From NCBI RefSeq assembly GCF_009363255.1, contig NZ_CP045318.1, positions 3,523,501-3,587,500 of the forward strand: 64,000 bases of DNA. The letters are read 5' to 3'. The notes beneath the pieces were generated by a model. That model did no database searches. It was not told the origin of the DNA and was given only the letters and a program-made list of their open reading frames with translations. This document shows positions 43,686-53,581 of this stretch, piece after piece (the first letter of the stretch is position 1; each line of letters starts with the position of its first letter). This DNA is from Roseivivax sp. THAF197b (lineage in GTDB: Bacteria; Pseudomonadota; Alphaproteobacteria; Rhodobacterales; Rhodobacteraceae). The translations under genes were made by a program, and so were the position numbers.

Positions 43686-44693
43686 TCACTCCGCAAAAGA
43701 CGGGTTGGGCCGGGGCGCGCGCGTGTCGTGCCGGACCGCGGGTCTGAAAAGCGCGCGCAGATCGTGGCGCACGAGCCGCCGCAGCGTTCCAGGCGGATCG
43801 AGACGGGGCGCCCCCATGAGGCGCCGCAGCTTCCAGACGGAAAGGCCCGCCGCGCGCGCCAGCGTCGCCGCCACCGCATAGGCACGGCCGTGACACAGGG
43901 TGAAATACCGCCAGCGGCTGTCGAACCAGTACTTCGGCACCTCCGCCCATTGCTTCATGCCGGTCGAGACGGAGCCCAGATGCTCCACCCGGCTTTCGAC
44001 GAGATAGGTCGCGGTCCAGCCCTGCTGTCGGGCGCGGAAGAAGTGCTCCGTCTCTTCGAAATAAAGGAAGAAGCCGTCATCGAGCAGCCCCACCTCGTCG
44101 AGCATGTCCTGCCGCATCAGCATCGACGCCCCGGCCAGCCAGTCGACCGGCCGCGTGCGCGTGAGATCCAGGAAGGGCACGCGGTATTTGTGCAGCGCGC
44201 GGGTGACGATGCCCGTTCGGGCCGTGCCCTCGAATTCCGACGCGATCGTGGGAAAACGGAAGGCCGAGATATGGATCGGCATATCCTCGGACCAAAGCTG
44301 CGAGCCGGCAAAACCGTCCTGCGGATGCCTCTCCAGATGGTCGATCAGCACGCGCACCGCATCGGGCGCCGGAAACGCATCGGAGTTCAGCACGTAGACA
44401 TAGTCGGGCCGCGCCCCATCGCTCCGCCCTGCCCGGATGCCCGCATTGTTGCCGAAGGCAAAGCCTCCGTTGCGGCCCGATTGCACGACGCGCGCGGGCA
44501 CCGGCCATTCCGCGCCTTCGACAAGGGCGCGCAATGTCGCCTCGGAGCCATCGCCGCTGTCATTGTCGACGATGACCATCTCCGCATCGAGCCCGTCGAG
44601 GGCGCGTGCCAGGGCCTCTGCAGCGCGCGCGGTCATGTCGGGCGTGCGCCAGTTCAGAAGCACTGCGAGGAGCTTGATCTCACGCGCGCTCAT
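43686..44693 (-). CDS. Glycosyltransferase family 2 within the PKS-NRPS operon
   Basis: A 335-residue GT-A protein similar to rhamnosyltransferase-type GT2s: VIVDNDSGDGSEATL for nucleotide binding, YVLNSDAFPAPD for the metal site, and LMRQDMLDEVGLLDDGFFLYFEETEHFFRARQ carrying the catalytic acidic residues. The ATG at 44693 overlaps the PKS stop (ATGA) and its stop is 4 bases before the NRPS start. Translation is therefore coupled to the assembly-line genes, tying sugar transfer to the same pathway. Confidence 0.88.
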   Translation of the reverse strand: MSAREIKLLAVLLNWRTPDMTARAAEALARALDGLDAEMVIVDNDSGDGSEATLRALVEGAEWPVPARVVQSGRNGGFAFGNNAGIRAGRSDGARPDYVYVLNSDAFPAPDAVRVLIDHLERHPQDGFAGSQLWSEDMPIHISAFRFPTIASEFEGTARTGIVTRALHKYRVPFLDLTRTRPVDWLAGASMLMRQDMLDEVGLLDDGFFLYFEETEHFFRARQQGWTATYLVESRVEHLGSVSTGMKQWAEVPKYWFDSRWRYFTLCHGRAYAVAATLARAAGLSVWKLRRLMGAPRLDPPGTLRRLVRHDLRALFRPAVRHDTRAPRPNPSFAE

Positions 44694-47600
44694 TCCGCGG
44701 CCTCCGTGCGCGCGAAAGGCACGACCGCGCCTGCATCGCCGGGCCGCGCCGCATCGCGCATCGCCTGGGCAAGGGCCGCGGCCAGCACGCGCACATTGGG
44801 CTCGAGCACCATGGAATCGTGGTCGCCCGGCACCTCGATCACCTGCAGATCTGACAGATATTCGCCCCAATCGTTGTCATCGCTGAGATAGGCGCGTTCG
44901 TCGTTCACGAGCCGCCCGCCCGCCACGCGCCACTTCTCCCGCAAGGGCGGACGGAACAGCACGACGCGGCCCGCATAGGGTGCCATGTCATAGGCAGCGA
45001 TGGCCCCGAGGAACGCGGCCTCGATCTCCGTGTTGTGGAAGCTTTCGGGCGCGTCGGTCGCGTCCTTCGCGCGGCGCTTCTCGATCTCCCAGCGGATTCG
45101 GTTCTGCGCCCAGATCAGCGGATAGCCCACGCCCTTGCGACGCAGTTCCTGCCACTGGATCACCGCGCGGTCGACAGCCAGGAGAGGCCGCTTCTGCGGC
45201 AGCGGCGTGTCAAGGAGCGCCACCAAAGCGACCTCGTCGCCGAGATCGCCAAGCTGGCGCGCCATCTCGAATGCGATGATCCCGCCGCCAGAGAACCCGC
45301 CCAGATGATAAGGCCCATCAGGCTGCACCTGCTTCAGCTCCGCGATGTAGTCCCGCGCCGCCTCCTCGATGGAGCGGTGAGGGTCCTCGTCACCGTAAAG
45401 CCCCTTGGCCTGCAGCCCGTAGAACGGCCGGTCGCGTCCCATCAGAAGCGCGAGGTGTCGCAGGTTCAGCACGTTGCCGAACATGCCCGCCACGAGGAAG
45501 AAGGGCGGCTTCGATCCGGGCTCGCCCTCATGCATGGGCACGATATGCGAGAAGCGCCGTTCAGGCCGGATTTGCGCGGGCGCGTCGGCGTCACCGCTCG
45601 CGGTGTCGGAAATGCCCGCCTTCTCGGCGATGAGGGCGGCGCAGGCGCGGATCGTCGGGGCCTCGAACAGGACCGAGATCGGGAAATCGACGCGGTAGGC
45701 TTTCTTGACCATCGAGAAAAGCCGCACCGCGATCAGCGAATGCCCGCCCAGATCAAAGAAGCTGTCGTCGACGCCGACATTGCGCACGCCCAGAAGCTCC
45801 TCCCAGAACCCGGCAAGCCGCTTCTCGATATCGGTCTCGGGCGCTGCGAAATCCTCGTCCATAACCGGGCGGTCAAACGCCTGCATCTGGGTGGCGGGCC
45901 GCGCCGCGATATCGGCCTGTGCGCGCAATGCCGCGACCGGAACGGGAGAAACGGCGATCACCGGGCGGCTTTGCGCAAGCGCCCGCGCGAAGGCCTCGGC
46001 CCCTTCATCTGCGCGAATGCCCTGACCCAGATTGTGCTGCAGCATCTCCTCGCCCGGCGACAAGGCGGCGCCTGTTCCCTTCATCTCCGTCTCGATCTCG
46101 GCTGCGGTCAGGCGCGGCGCGCGACGCAGCTGGGCGGGATCGTCGAGCCGCCGGATCGCAAAGCCTGCAATCTCCATGACGACCGTGCCGTCGGGCGCCG
46201 CGAGCGTCACGTCGAAGCTGGCACTCTCGGCGGAGGAATGCCCCCCCTGCGCCGGACGGACCCAACTCACGATCCGGTCGGGCAAGGGCCCCCAAAGCGT
46301 GACGCGCGCGTAAGACAGCGGCACCCAAAGATGATCGGGCACGTAGCCCGGGATCAGCTCCATCGCCCAGCCTGTCGCGATATCGAGAAGGGCGGGATGC
46401 ACGAGGCAGTCATCCCCCTCCGCCGCCTTCGCAAGCGTGAGGTCGGCGAGGCCCTCATCGGGCGACAGCGCGCGTGCGGTCAGAACCCGCCAGCGCGGCC
46501 CGAAGTCGAGATGCGCCTCTTGCCCGGTCGTCAGCGTCTGGCCCGGCGGTGCGGTTTCGGGTGTACGAAGGCGTGCGCGGATCGCGGGCAGGTCGATGCG
46601 CGGCGCGGCCCCACGCGCGCGCAGGTCGATCTGCGCCTCGGCAAAGCGGGTGAGGCCAACCCGCCCCTCCGCGCGCGCCTCGCACAACAGATCGAGCTTG
46701 TAGCCCGCCTCCGTCCGCTCCAGCCGCGTGGTGACGGATCGCGCGCCGTCTTCGGGAACGGTCAGCGGGCGCAGAAAGGCCAGATCGCGGATCTCGAATG
46801 CCGCGCCCTCATGCGCCTCGGACAGCGCATGCGCGGCCAGCGTCACCGAGGCCGTGCCGGGAAGCAGCGCCAGCCCGTCGCGGGTGCGATGCTCGTCGAT
46901 GATCCAGTCGCGGGTCGAGAATTGCGTCTCGAGAACGCGCCGCCCCTCGGCGTCGAAGGACATCGTATCGAGCAACGCGCGGCTGACCGGAATCTCCGGT
47001 GCGGGCTCCGTGTCGCCCGTTCGGCGGGCAAGCGCGTCGGCGGCCATACCTGCCTCGGCCCAGATGCCCCAATTGATTGCGACGCTGCGCGTGGCATCGC
47101 CCGCACGGGCCTGCGCGAGCGCATTGAGATACTCGTTCGCGGCCACGTAATCGAGCTGCCCGGCTGCCGCCGCCATGGTCGAGACGGAGGAGAAATACGC
47201 GATCCACTCCGCCACCCCGCCCGAAAAGAGCCGGTCGATCACGTCGGTGCCGTGCAGCTTCGGGGTGAAGATATCCTCCACATCCGCAGGGCTGAGCGCC
47301 AGGAACGGCTGGTCCGAGAGGCGGCCCGCCGCGTGGATCACCCCGGCGATCGGGCCGAAGCGGTCCGTTGCCGCGTCCCTGACCCGGCGCATCGCGTCTT
47401 CGTTGCAGACATCGGCAGTGGCCACCATGACCTCCGCACCGGCCGCTTCCAGCGCTTCGACATGAGCGATGGCGCGGCGCACCGGGTCCTGCGGCGCATG
47501 GCGGCGGGTATATTCCGTCCAGTCGCTGCGCGGCGGCAGATCGGTGCGCGACACGAGGATCAGCTTGGCGCCGTTGCGGGCAGCGGCCAGCCCGAGCGTC

Positions 47601-50600
47601 CGGCAAATCCCGCCAAACCCACCGGTCATCAGGATCGTCCCGGACAGGTGCGTCTCTGCCTCTTGCGGCGCGGGGGAAAGTGGCGCGTCGATCAGCGCGC
47701 GCTCGTACCGGCGACCATCCCGGATCGCGGCTTCGCGGGTGCCCGGCGGGGAGATCAGCTCGTCCGTGATCTGATGACAGAGCGACTGGTGCGCTGTCTC
47801 GGTCGCCTGCCGGGCCTCCTTGGCGCGCCAGAACGGCGCAGGTTCAGGCTCGGGCAGGACCACATCGAGGGTCGACAGGGTCAGCCCCTCGGCCTCGCGG
47901 GGGATCACCCGAACCGGACCCGCAATCGTCGCCTTCACCGGATGCGGCAGCGCCTCGTCGCGCACCCGTGCCGCGCCATTGGTCACAACGTCGATATGGA
48001 TGTGGCTCAGCCCCTCATCGACCAGTGCCTGCCCGAGGAACAGCAGCGAATAGAAGCCCTGTTCCTGCAGACGATGGAAGAAACTCGATCCCGGCCGGTG
48101 GCTTTCATCCGCGGTCACCCCCCAGAAATGCGCGATCCGGCTGGGCGTGAAGCCGCGCGCGGCAAGATCGGAGAGCAACAGGTCGTACCCCTCGCGTCCG
48201 CGTTCCGGCGCGATATTGTAGGCCGTGTCCGACAGGCGCGCGAAGACATCACCCGGACGCACCTCGATCACACGATGCCCGGCGGCCTTCAGTGGCGTCA
48301 GCGCATCGCGCGCAAGGCCCGCATCGTCGGCGAAGACGAGCCAGGTCTCTGTCGGCAGGGCGTCCGCATCATGCGCGATATCGACGGGCGGCTCGGCAGC
48401 ACGCGGGCGCCAGATCGGAACTGCCCCCCAGTCGCGCATGTCGTCGCTACGCGCGGGATAGCGCGCGGAAGTATCGCTGACCGCATTGCCCGGTTCGATG
48501 AAATAGGGCGCATGCTGGAAGGCATAGCTCGGCAGCGGCACCCGGTTGCGCCGTGCCTCGCCCCAGACCTGATCCCAATCGACCGCAACGCCCAAGCCCC
48601 AGAGGCGGCCCAGCACCTCGTGGAAGTAGCGGTCGTCGGCGATGGCATCGTTCGGATGGCGCAAGGCAGGCAGAACGCGGTTTGCGCCGATCTGCGGCTG
48701 CTGCCGCGCCAGCGTCGACAGCGCGTGGCCCGGCCCCACCTCCATCAGCACGCGGTTCTCGGGGGCGGCAATGGTGGCGACGCCGTCCGCGAAACGCACG
48801 GTGTTGCGCAGATGATCGACCCAGTAGTCGGGGCTGGTCGCCTCCGCATCGGTCATCCAGGTGCCGGAGCGGTTCGAGATGATCGGGATCTGCGGCGCCT
48901 TCAGGTCGAGCCCGGCAAGATAATCGCGGAAGGCGGGCAGGATCGGCTCCAGCATGCGCGAATGGGCCGCGACATCGATGCCGATCCGCTGGCATTCGAC
49001 GCCTTGCGCCTTCAGCCGCGCCTCAAGCGCATCAAGCGCGGCAACGGGACCGGTGGCCACCGATAGCTGCGCGGAATTGACCGCGGCAAGATCGAGATCG
49101 TCGCCCAGATGCGGCAGCAGCGCGGCTTCGGACATGGCCACGGACAACATACCGCCGCGCGGCACCGAGTCGAACAGCCTGCCGCGAAGATGCACGAGGC
49201 CGATCGCGTCCTCGAAACCGAGAACCCCCGCGATGCAGGCTGCGGTGTTCTCACCCATGGAATGTCCCATGAGCGCTGCGGGCACGACGCCCCAGCTTTC
49301 CCAGAGCTTCGCAAGCGCCACCTCGGTGATCAGGATGAGCGGAAGCTGCACGGAAGGCTGGCGCAGGCGCTGCTCGGCCTCGGGCCCGGAGGCGAGCCAG
49401 GCATCGCGCGGATCGTCCGCCGTCAGCGTCGCGAGGTGATCGAGGCCCCGCGTCATCCAATCGGCGAAGACCGGCTCCGTCTCATAAAGGCCGCGCGCCA
49501 TTTGCGGGTATTGCGCGCCGCCGCCCGGAAACAGGAAGGCCACGTCCGGCGCGGTCAGGGCCTTGTGGCTGTGCACGCGATACCGGTCGCCCTTTTCCAG
49601 AAGCGTGGCCGCCTCGGCATGGGTTTCAGCGACGACGACCCGGCGCTCGGTGAAGTCCGCGCGGCCCTCGCGCAGGGTATAGGCGATGTCGGCGAGCGGG
49701 TGTTCGGGATGGTGGCGCAGATGCGTCGCAAGCCGCGTGGCATTGCCATCGAGCGCCGCTTTGCTGCGGGCCGACAGGGTCAGGATCTGGAAAGGAAACT
49801 CGGGCGCGTCCGAGGCCGCGCGTTCGGGCGCCTCCTCCAGCACCACATGAACATTCGTGCCGCCCACGCCCAGCGAATTGACGCCCGCGCGGCGCGGATG
49901 ATCCCGACGCGGCCAATCGCGCAGGCTGTCATTCACGCGGAAGGGCGAGGCCTCGAAATCGATGGCGGGGTTGGGCGCCTCATAGCCCAGACTGGGCGGC
50001 ATCTGCCCGTGTTTCAGCGACAGCGCGGTCTTGATGAGGCTCGCCGCACCCGCCGCCGTGTCGAGATGGCCGATATTCGTCTTCACCGATCCAATCCGGC
50101 AGAAGCCTGTCTGCTCCGTCGTCTCGCGGAAGGCGGCGGTCAGGGCCGACACCTCGATCGGATCGCCCAGATAGGTGCCGGTGCCGTGGCATTCGACATA
50201 ATCGATGGTGCCCGCGGGCGTGTTCGCTATGGCCTGCGCTTCGGCCACGGCCGCGGCCTGACCACCCACCGAGGGCGCGAGATAGCCCGCCTTGTCGGCC
50301 CCGTCATTGTTGACCGCCGAGCCCTTGATCACTGCCCAGATATGATCGCCGTCGGCGATGGCATCCGAGAGGCGCCGCAGCACCACGACGCCCGTGCCGG
50401 AACCGAAAACCGTGCCCTGCGCGCGATGATCGAAGGCATGGCAGGCGCCGTCGGGCGACAGGATCTCGTTCTCCTTGAAGAAGTAGCCCTGGCCCTGCGG
50501 CAGCTCGATCGTCACGCCACCCGCAAGCGCCATGTCGCATTCGCCGTTCAGCAGCGATTGCGCCGCGTAATGCACCGCCACGAGTGATGTGGAACAGGCC

Positions 50601-51151
50601 GTCTGCAGCGACAGCGACGGCCCCTTGAGGTCGAAGATGTGGCTCGCGCGGGTGGTCAGGAAGTCCTTGTCGTTGCCGGTATGGCGCAAGAGGAACATGC
50701 CCGTGCTGTCCACCAGATCGGGGTTCGAGCAGAGGTTGAAATAGAAGTAGCTGCCCATGCCGCAGCCCGCGAAGACGCCAACGGGGCCGGGGAAGTTCTG
50801 CGGGACATGGCCTGCGTTTTCCATCGCCTCCCAAGCCACCTCCAGAAACCGTCGATGCTGGGGGTCGAGGATTGCGGCCTCTTTCGGGGAGAAGCCGAAG
50901 AACTCGGCATCGAACATCTCGAACCCGTCGAGGCGCGCGGCGTAAGGTACGTAATCCTTCCGGCGCAGTAGCCCTTGCGGCACGCCCGCATCCAGAAGCT
51001 CGGCCTCGCTCAGCCGCGCGATGGAGGACACACCGCTGCGCAGATTGTCCCAGTACTGGGCAATCGTCTCCGCACCGGGCAGATGCGCCGCCATGCCGAC
51101 AATCGCGATGTCGGAATATGCAATGTCCGGACCCTGTTCAGGTCGTGTCAT
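44690..51151 (-). CDS. Single-module type I polyketide synthase: KS-AT-KR-DH-ACP-TE
   Basis: 2153 residues. KS about 13-440 with Cys186 (TACSTS), His322 and His362. AT about 535-850 with Ser631 in GHSMGE; its selectivity motif VAAHS fits neither the malonyl nor the methylmalonyl consensus well. KR about 1168-1370 with TGGFGG, Ser1321/1322 and Tyr1335. DH about 1415-1670 with His1421 in an HX4GX4P variant and Asp1590. ACP Ser1805 in GGHSL. TE about 1880-2150 with Ser1954 (GFSGGG), Asp1981 and His2111. One extension, reduction and dehydration followed by release is expected. It is first in the block PKS-GT2-NRPS-PPTase; the 112-base gap upstream could hold a promoter. Confidence 0.93.
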   Translation of the reverse strand: MTRPEQGPDIAYSDIAIVGMAAHLPGAETIAQYWDNLRSGVSSIARLSEAELLDAGVPQGLLRRKDYVPYAARLDGFEMFDAEFFGFSPKEAAILDPQHRRFLEVAWEAMENAGHVPQNFPGPVGVFAGCGMGSYFYFNLCSNPDLVDSTGMFLLRHTGNDKDFLTTRASHIFDLKGPSLSLQTACSTSLVAVHYAAQSLLNGECDMALAGGVTIELPQGQGYFFKENEILSPDGACHAFDHRAQGTVFGSGTGVVVLRRLSDAIADGDHIWAVIKGSAVNNDGADKAGYLAPSVGGQAAAVAEAQAIANTPAGTIDYVECHGTGTYLGDPIEVSALTAAFRETTEQTGFCRIGSVKTNIGHLDTAAGAASLIKTALSLKHGQMPPSLGYEAPNPAIDFEASPFRVNDSLRDWPRRDHPRRAGVNSLGVGGTNVHVVLEEAPERAASDAPEFPFQILTLSARSKAALDGNATRLATHLRHHPEHPLADIAYTLREGRADFTERRVVVAETHAEAATLLEKGDRYRVHSHKALTAPDVAFLFPGGGAQYPQMARGLYETEPVFADWMTRGLDHLATLTADDPRDAWLASGPEAEQRLRQPSVQLPLILITEVALAKLWESWGVVPAALMGHSMGENTAACIAGVLGFEDAIGLVHLRGRLFDSVPRGGMLSVAMSEAALLPHLGDDLDLAAVNSAQLSVATGPVAALDALEARLKAQGVECQRIGIDVAAHSRMLEPILPAFRDYLAGLDLKAPQIPIISNRSGTWMTDAEATSPDYWVDHLRNTVRFADGVATIAAPENRVLMEVGPGHALSTLARQQPQIGANRVLPALRHPNDAIADDRYFHEVLGRLWGLGVAVDWDQVWGEARRNRVPLPSYAFQHAPYFIEPGNAVSDTSARYPARSDDMRDWGAVPIWRPRAAEPPVDIAHDADALPTETWLVFADDAGLARDALTPLKAAGHRVIEVRPGDVFARLSDTAYNIAPERGREGYDLLLSDLAARGFTPSRIAHFWGVTADESHRPGSSFFHRLQEQGFYSLLFLGQALVDEGLSHIHIDVVTNGAARVRDEALPHPVKATIAGPVRVIPREAEGLTLSTLDVVLPEPEPAPFWRAKEARQATETAHQSLCHQITDELISPPGTREAAIRDGRRYERALIDAPLSPAPQEAETHLSGTILMTGGFGGICRTLGLAAARNGAKLILVSRTDLPPRSDWTEYTRRHAPQDPVRRAIAHVEALEAAGAEVMVATADVCNEDAMRRVRDAATDRFGPIAGVIHAAGRLSDQPFLALSPADVEDIFTPKLHGTDVIDRLFSGGVAEWIAYFSSVSTMAAAAGQLDYVAANEYLNALAQARAGDATRSVAINWGIWAEAGMAADALARRTGDTEPAPEIPVSRALLDTMSFDAEGRRVLETQFSTRDWIIDEHRTRDGLALLPGTASVTLAAHALSEAHEGAAFEIRDLAFLRPLTVPEDGARSVTTRLERTEAGYKLDLLCEARAEGRVGLTRFAEAQIDLRARGAAPRIDLPAIRARLRTPETAPPGQTLTTGQEAHLDFGPRWRVLTARALSPDEGLADLTLAKAAEGDDCLVHPALLDIATGWAMELIPGYVPDHLWVPLSYARVTLWGPLPDRIVSWVRPAQGGHSSAESASFDVTLAAPDGTVVMEIAGFAIRRLDDPAQLRRAPRLTAAEIETEMKGTGAALSPGEEMLQHNLGQGIRADEGAEAFARALAQSRPVIAVSPVPVAALRAQADIAARPATQMQAFDRPVMDEDFAAPETDIEKRLAGFWEELLGVRNVGVDDSFFDLGGHSLIAVRLFSMVKKAYRVDFPISVLFEAPTIRACAALIAEKAGISDTASGDADAPAQIRPERRFSHIVPMHEGEPGSKPPFFLVAGMFGNVLNLRHLALLMGRDRPFYGLQAKGLYGDEDPHRSIEEAARDYIAELKQVQPDGPYHLGGFSGGGIIAFEMARQLGDLGDEVALVALLDTPLPQKRPLLAVDRAVIQWQELRRKGVGYPLIWAQNRIRWEIEKRRAKDATDAPESFHNTEIEAAFLGAIAAYDMAPYAGRVVLFRPPLREKWRVAGGRLVNDERAYLSDDNDWGEYLSDLQVIEVPGDHDSMVLEPNVRVLAAALAQAMRDAARPGDAGAVVPFARTEAAE

Positions 51152-51262
51152 GCCTGTTGTCCTGCTGCTCCTACCCGAATGGCCTATACAGCAAATGCGG
51201 GGGAAATTTGACGCGCTTGCGATAACATATGTGACCGAATGCCCTTTTTCAGTGCCCTGATG

Positions 51263-52630
51263 TCACAGCGCCCCTGATGCGAGCGCAATGATGTCGGACC
51301 TGTGCACGGTGAAGAGCAGTGCTGCCACGGCAACGCCCAGCCCGGCGAACAGCGCATCATGCAGCGGGTCCCAGGCGCCCGACTTCCGCGACAGCCACAC
51401 CACGACCGGATAGGACAGAAGCCCGGCCAACCCCTGCCCGACAATCGCGCCGAGAAGCCCCGCCATCTCGAGCCCGACATAGACGCATGCCAGAAGGGCT
51501 GTCGCGCGAAACAGCGCCAGCACGAAGAAATTGCGGCTGTCGCCCGCCGCAAGTGCTGCCTGATCATACGTCAGGGCGATGATCTGCGGGATCCACATCA
51601 CGGCCAGCAGCACGATTACCGGCCCCGCATCGCGGTAGCGGTCGTCATAGAGGATCTCGACCAGCCACAGGCCGGCGAGCCCCAGAACCGCGATGATAAC
51701 GAGAAGGGCCGCGGTCACGACCATGCGCATACGGCGCAGTTTCAGGAAGTTCGCGCGGCTCTCGCCCGGAGGGGCCTCGCGGTAGATCGGGATCAGCACC
51801 TTGCCCGCCACCATCCGGCCCAGCATGTTCGGGAAGGAGGCGAGGAAATAGCCGATATTGTAGACGCCGAATGCACCGAGGCTCAGGAAGCGACCGATCA
51901 GGATGCGGTCCCCCTGGCTGACGAAGAAGCCCGCAATGGTCGACAGGAAGATCCATTTTCCGAAGGAGGTCAGCTCGCTCGCAGCCTCGCGGTCCCAGGT
52001 CAGCCGGTCGGGATGGCCGGGGAGGAACACCCAGTTGAAGGCCACGTTGATGATGGAGGCCAGAACCCCGGAAATCACCAGCGCCCAGACCGATTCCATC
52101 CACCAGGCAAGACCGATGGCGAGGATCACACCGAGGGTTTGCGACAGAATATCCAGCATCGACACCCGGCCCAGCAGAAGGTGCCTGTGGGCGGTCGCGA
52201 CCCGCATCGGGTTGACGCCCAGCACAACGAGGCTGAGGGCCGCGGCGGGCAGGATCTGGAGGAGCTGCGGCGCGTTGTAGAACACCGACAGAGGCCATGC
52301 GAGCAGGCAGGCAAAGAGCCACAGGATCACACCGCGCACCGCCTGGATCGTGAAGGCGGTGTTCAGAAAGCGCGGATCCTCGCCCCGCTTGTGGCCCATG
52401 ATCGCCTGCATCACCCCGGTATCTGAGAAGTTCGTCAGGCCCTGGATGATCACCGCGACAAGCGCCATCAGGCCGAACGCCTCCGGGAACAAAAGCCGCG
52501 TCAGGATCAGGTTGGAGCCGAGACGGATCAGCTGGCTCGCCGCGAAGGAGCCCGTCGTCCACACCGAAGAGCGCACGGCGCGCGCGCCCAGAGAGGCCCC
52601 GCGAAAGCGCTGTAGGCTGAAGACGCTCAT
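51263..52630 (-). CDS. Wzx-type oligosaccharide flippase (MOP superfamily)
   Basis: A 455-residue membrane protein with about 12 helices. The start SSVWTTGSFAASQLIRLGSNLILTRLLFPEAFGLMAL is typical of polysaccharide-synthesis flippases. It moves undecaprenyl-linked repeat units, or another lipid-linked product, across the inner membrane. It overlaps the upstream GT2 gene by ATGA and precedes the PKS by 112 bases. Confidence 0.9.
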   Translation of the reverse strand: MSVFSLQRFRGASLGARAVRSSVWTTGSFAASQLIRLGSNLILTRLLFPEAFGLMALVAVIIQGLTNFSDTGVMQAIMGHKRGEDPRFLNTAFTIQAVRGVILWLFACLLAWPLSVFYNAPQLLQILPAAALSLVVLGVNPMRVATAHRHLLLGRVSMLDILSQTLGVILAIGLAWWMESVWALVISGVLASIINVAFNWVFLPGHPDRLTWDREAASELTSFGKWIFLSTIAGFFVSQGDRILIGRFLSLGAFGVYNIGYFLASFPNMLGRMVAGKVLIPIYREAPPGESRANFLKLRRMRMVVTAALLVIIAVLGLAGLWLVEILYDDRYRDAGPVIVLLAVMWIPQIIALTYDQAALAAGDSRNFFVLALFRATALLACVYVGLEMAGLLGAIVGQGLAGLLSYPVVVWLSRKSGAWDPLHDALFAGLGVAVAALLFTVHRSDIIALASGAL

Positions 52631-53472
52631 CGGCCCCGGCTCCAGCCGTCTTTGGCAGGCCTGAGACGGGCCGCGAGCGCCACTCCGGAATAGACCGCGA
52701 AGCCCAAGGGATCACGCGCTGCGATGGCCAGCTTGCGCGACAGCGGAAAAGGACGGTGATCGTCGTTGCCTAGAAGCTCGGGATGCGCCCTCGCGATCTC
52801 GGCCACCCCGCGATCCTGCCTTGCACGCACGCGCACCAGGTTGCCGAAGCCGGTCACCACAGGCCATTCGTATCGTGCAGGCACGGCGTGTCGTTCATGC
52901 GGCTTAAAATGCAGACGCACGAAGGTATCGTCGGAAATGAGCGCCGGAAACGCGGCCCAGCGCATCCGGCCCGCCGCGTTGACCGCGAACAAGCCGCAGC
53001 CGGGCACGCAATCGGCCATGAAGGGCACCTGCGCCCAGACACGGGCATAGCCCCGGCTTGCGGCATTCTCCGGCGCCACGATATTCAGCGTACCCGTCAC
53101 GAAACGCGGCTGCGGATCGGCCAGCGCATCGGCGATCTGCGCCAGCAGGGGCGGCGAGACGATCACATCCGCATCGAGGTAGACCCGCGCCTGCGCCCGC
53201 GCCGCCGCATCGCCCGAATTGAGCGCGGAGGGCTTGCCCGTTCGGGGCGCAGTGATCACGCGCAGAGCCCAGCCCTTCGCGGCGAAATCGCCCTCGAACC
53301 CGCGGGCAATCCCGGCCGTATCGTCGGTCGAGCCGTTATCGACAACGATGATCTCGGGCGCTTGGTCCGCGGTCCAATCCGACGCCAGAAGCGCCGTCAG
53401 GCACGCACCGATATGCCCCGCCTCGTTCGACGCGGGGATGATCACGCTGATATGGGGCGCGTTATCCGTCAT
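52627..53472 (-). CDS. Glycosyltransferase family 2
   Basis: A 281-residue GT-A protein: ISVIIPASNEAGHIGACL, VVDNGSTDDTAGIA, the acid motif YLDADVIV and a DDTFVRL acid block. There is one weak hydrophobic segment near the C-terminus. It is coupled to the flippase gene by an ATGA overlap, so it probably builds the unit the flippase carries. Confidence 0.88.
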   Translation of the reverse strand: MTDNAPHISVIIPASNEAGHIGACLTALLASDWTADQAPEIIVVDNGSTDDTAGIARGFEGDFAAKGWALRVITAPRTGKPSALNSGDAAARAQARVYLDADVIVSPPLLAQIADALADPQPRFVTGTLNIVAPENAASRGYARVWAQVPFMADCVPGCGLFAVNAAGRMRWAAFPALISDDTFVRLHFKPHERHAVPARYEWPVVTGFGNLVRVRARQDRGVAEIARAHPELLGNDDHRPFPLSRKLAIAARDPLGFAVYSGVALAARLRPAKDGWSRGR

Positions 53473-53581
53473 CTCGCCTTATGCCCTGAGCGCGTGTACC
53501 TGCGCCACGCCACGATCGCGACGTTGCTAAGCCAATCCGGGCGCCACTGACAGCCAAAGATGGCATAAGAATGAAGCCGGT

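Noticed and set aside
45035..49066. A 1343-codon open frame antisense to the PKS
   Set aside because: It lies wholly over well-supported PKS domains, is His/Arg-rich with no family motifs, and is explained by GC-rich codon bias on the opposite strand. The same applies to long antisense frames at 39011-41509 and 1276-3192.
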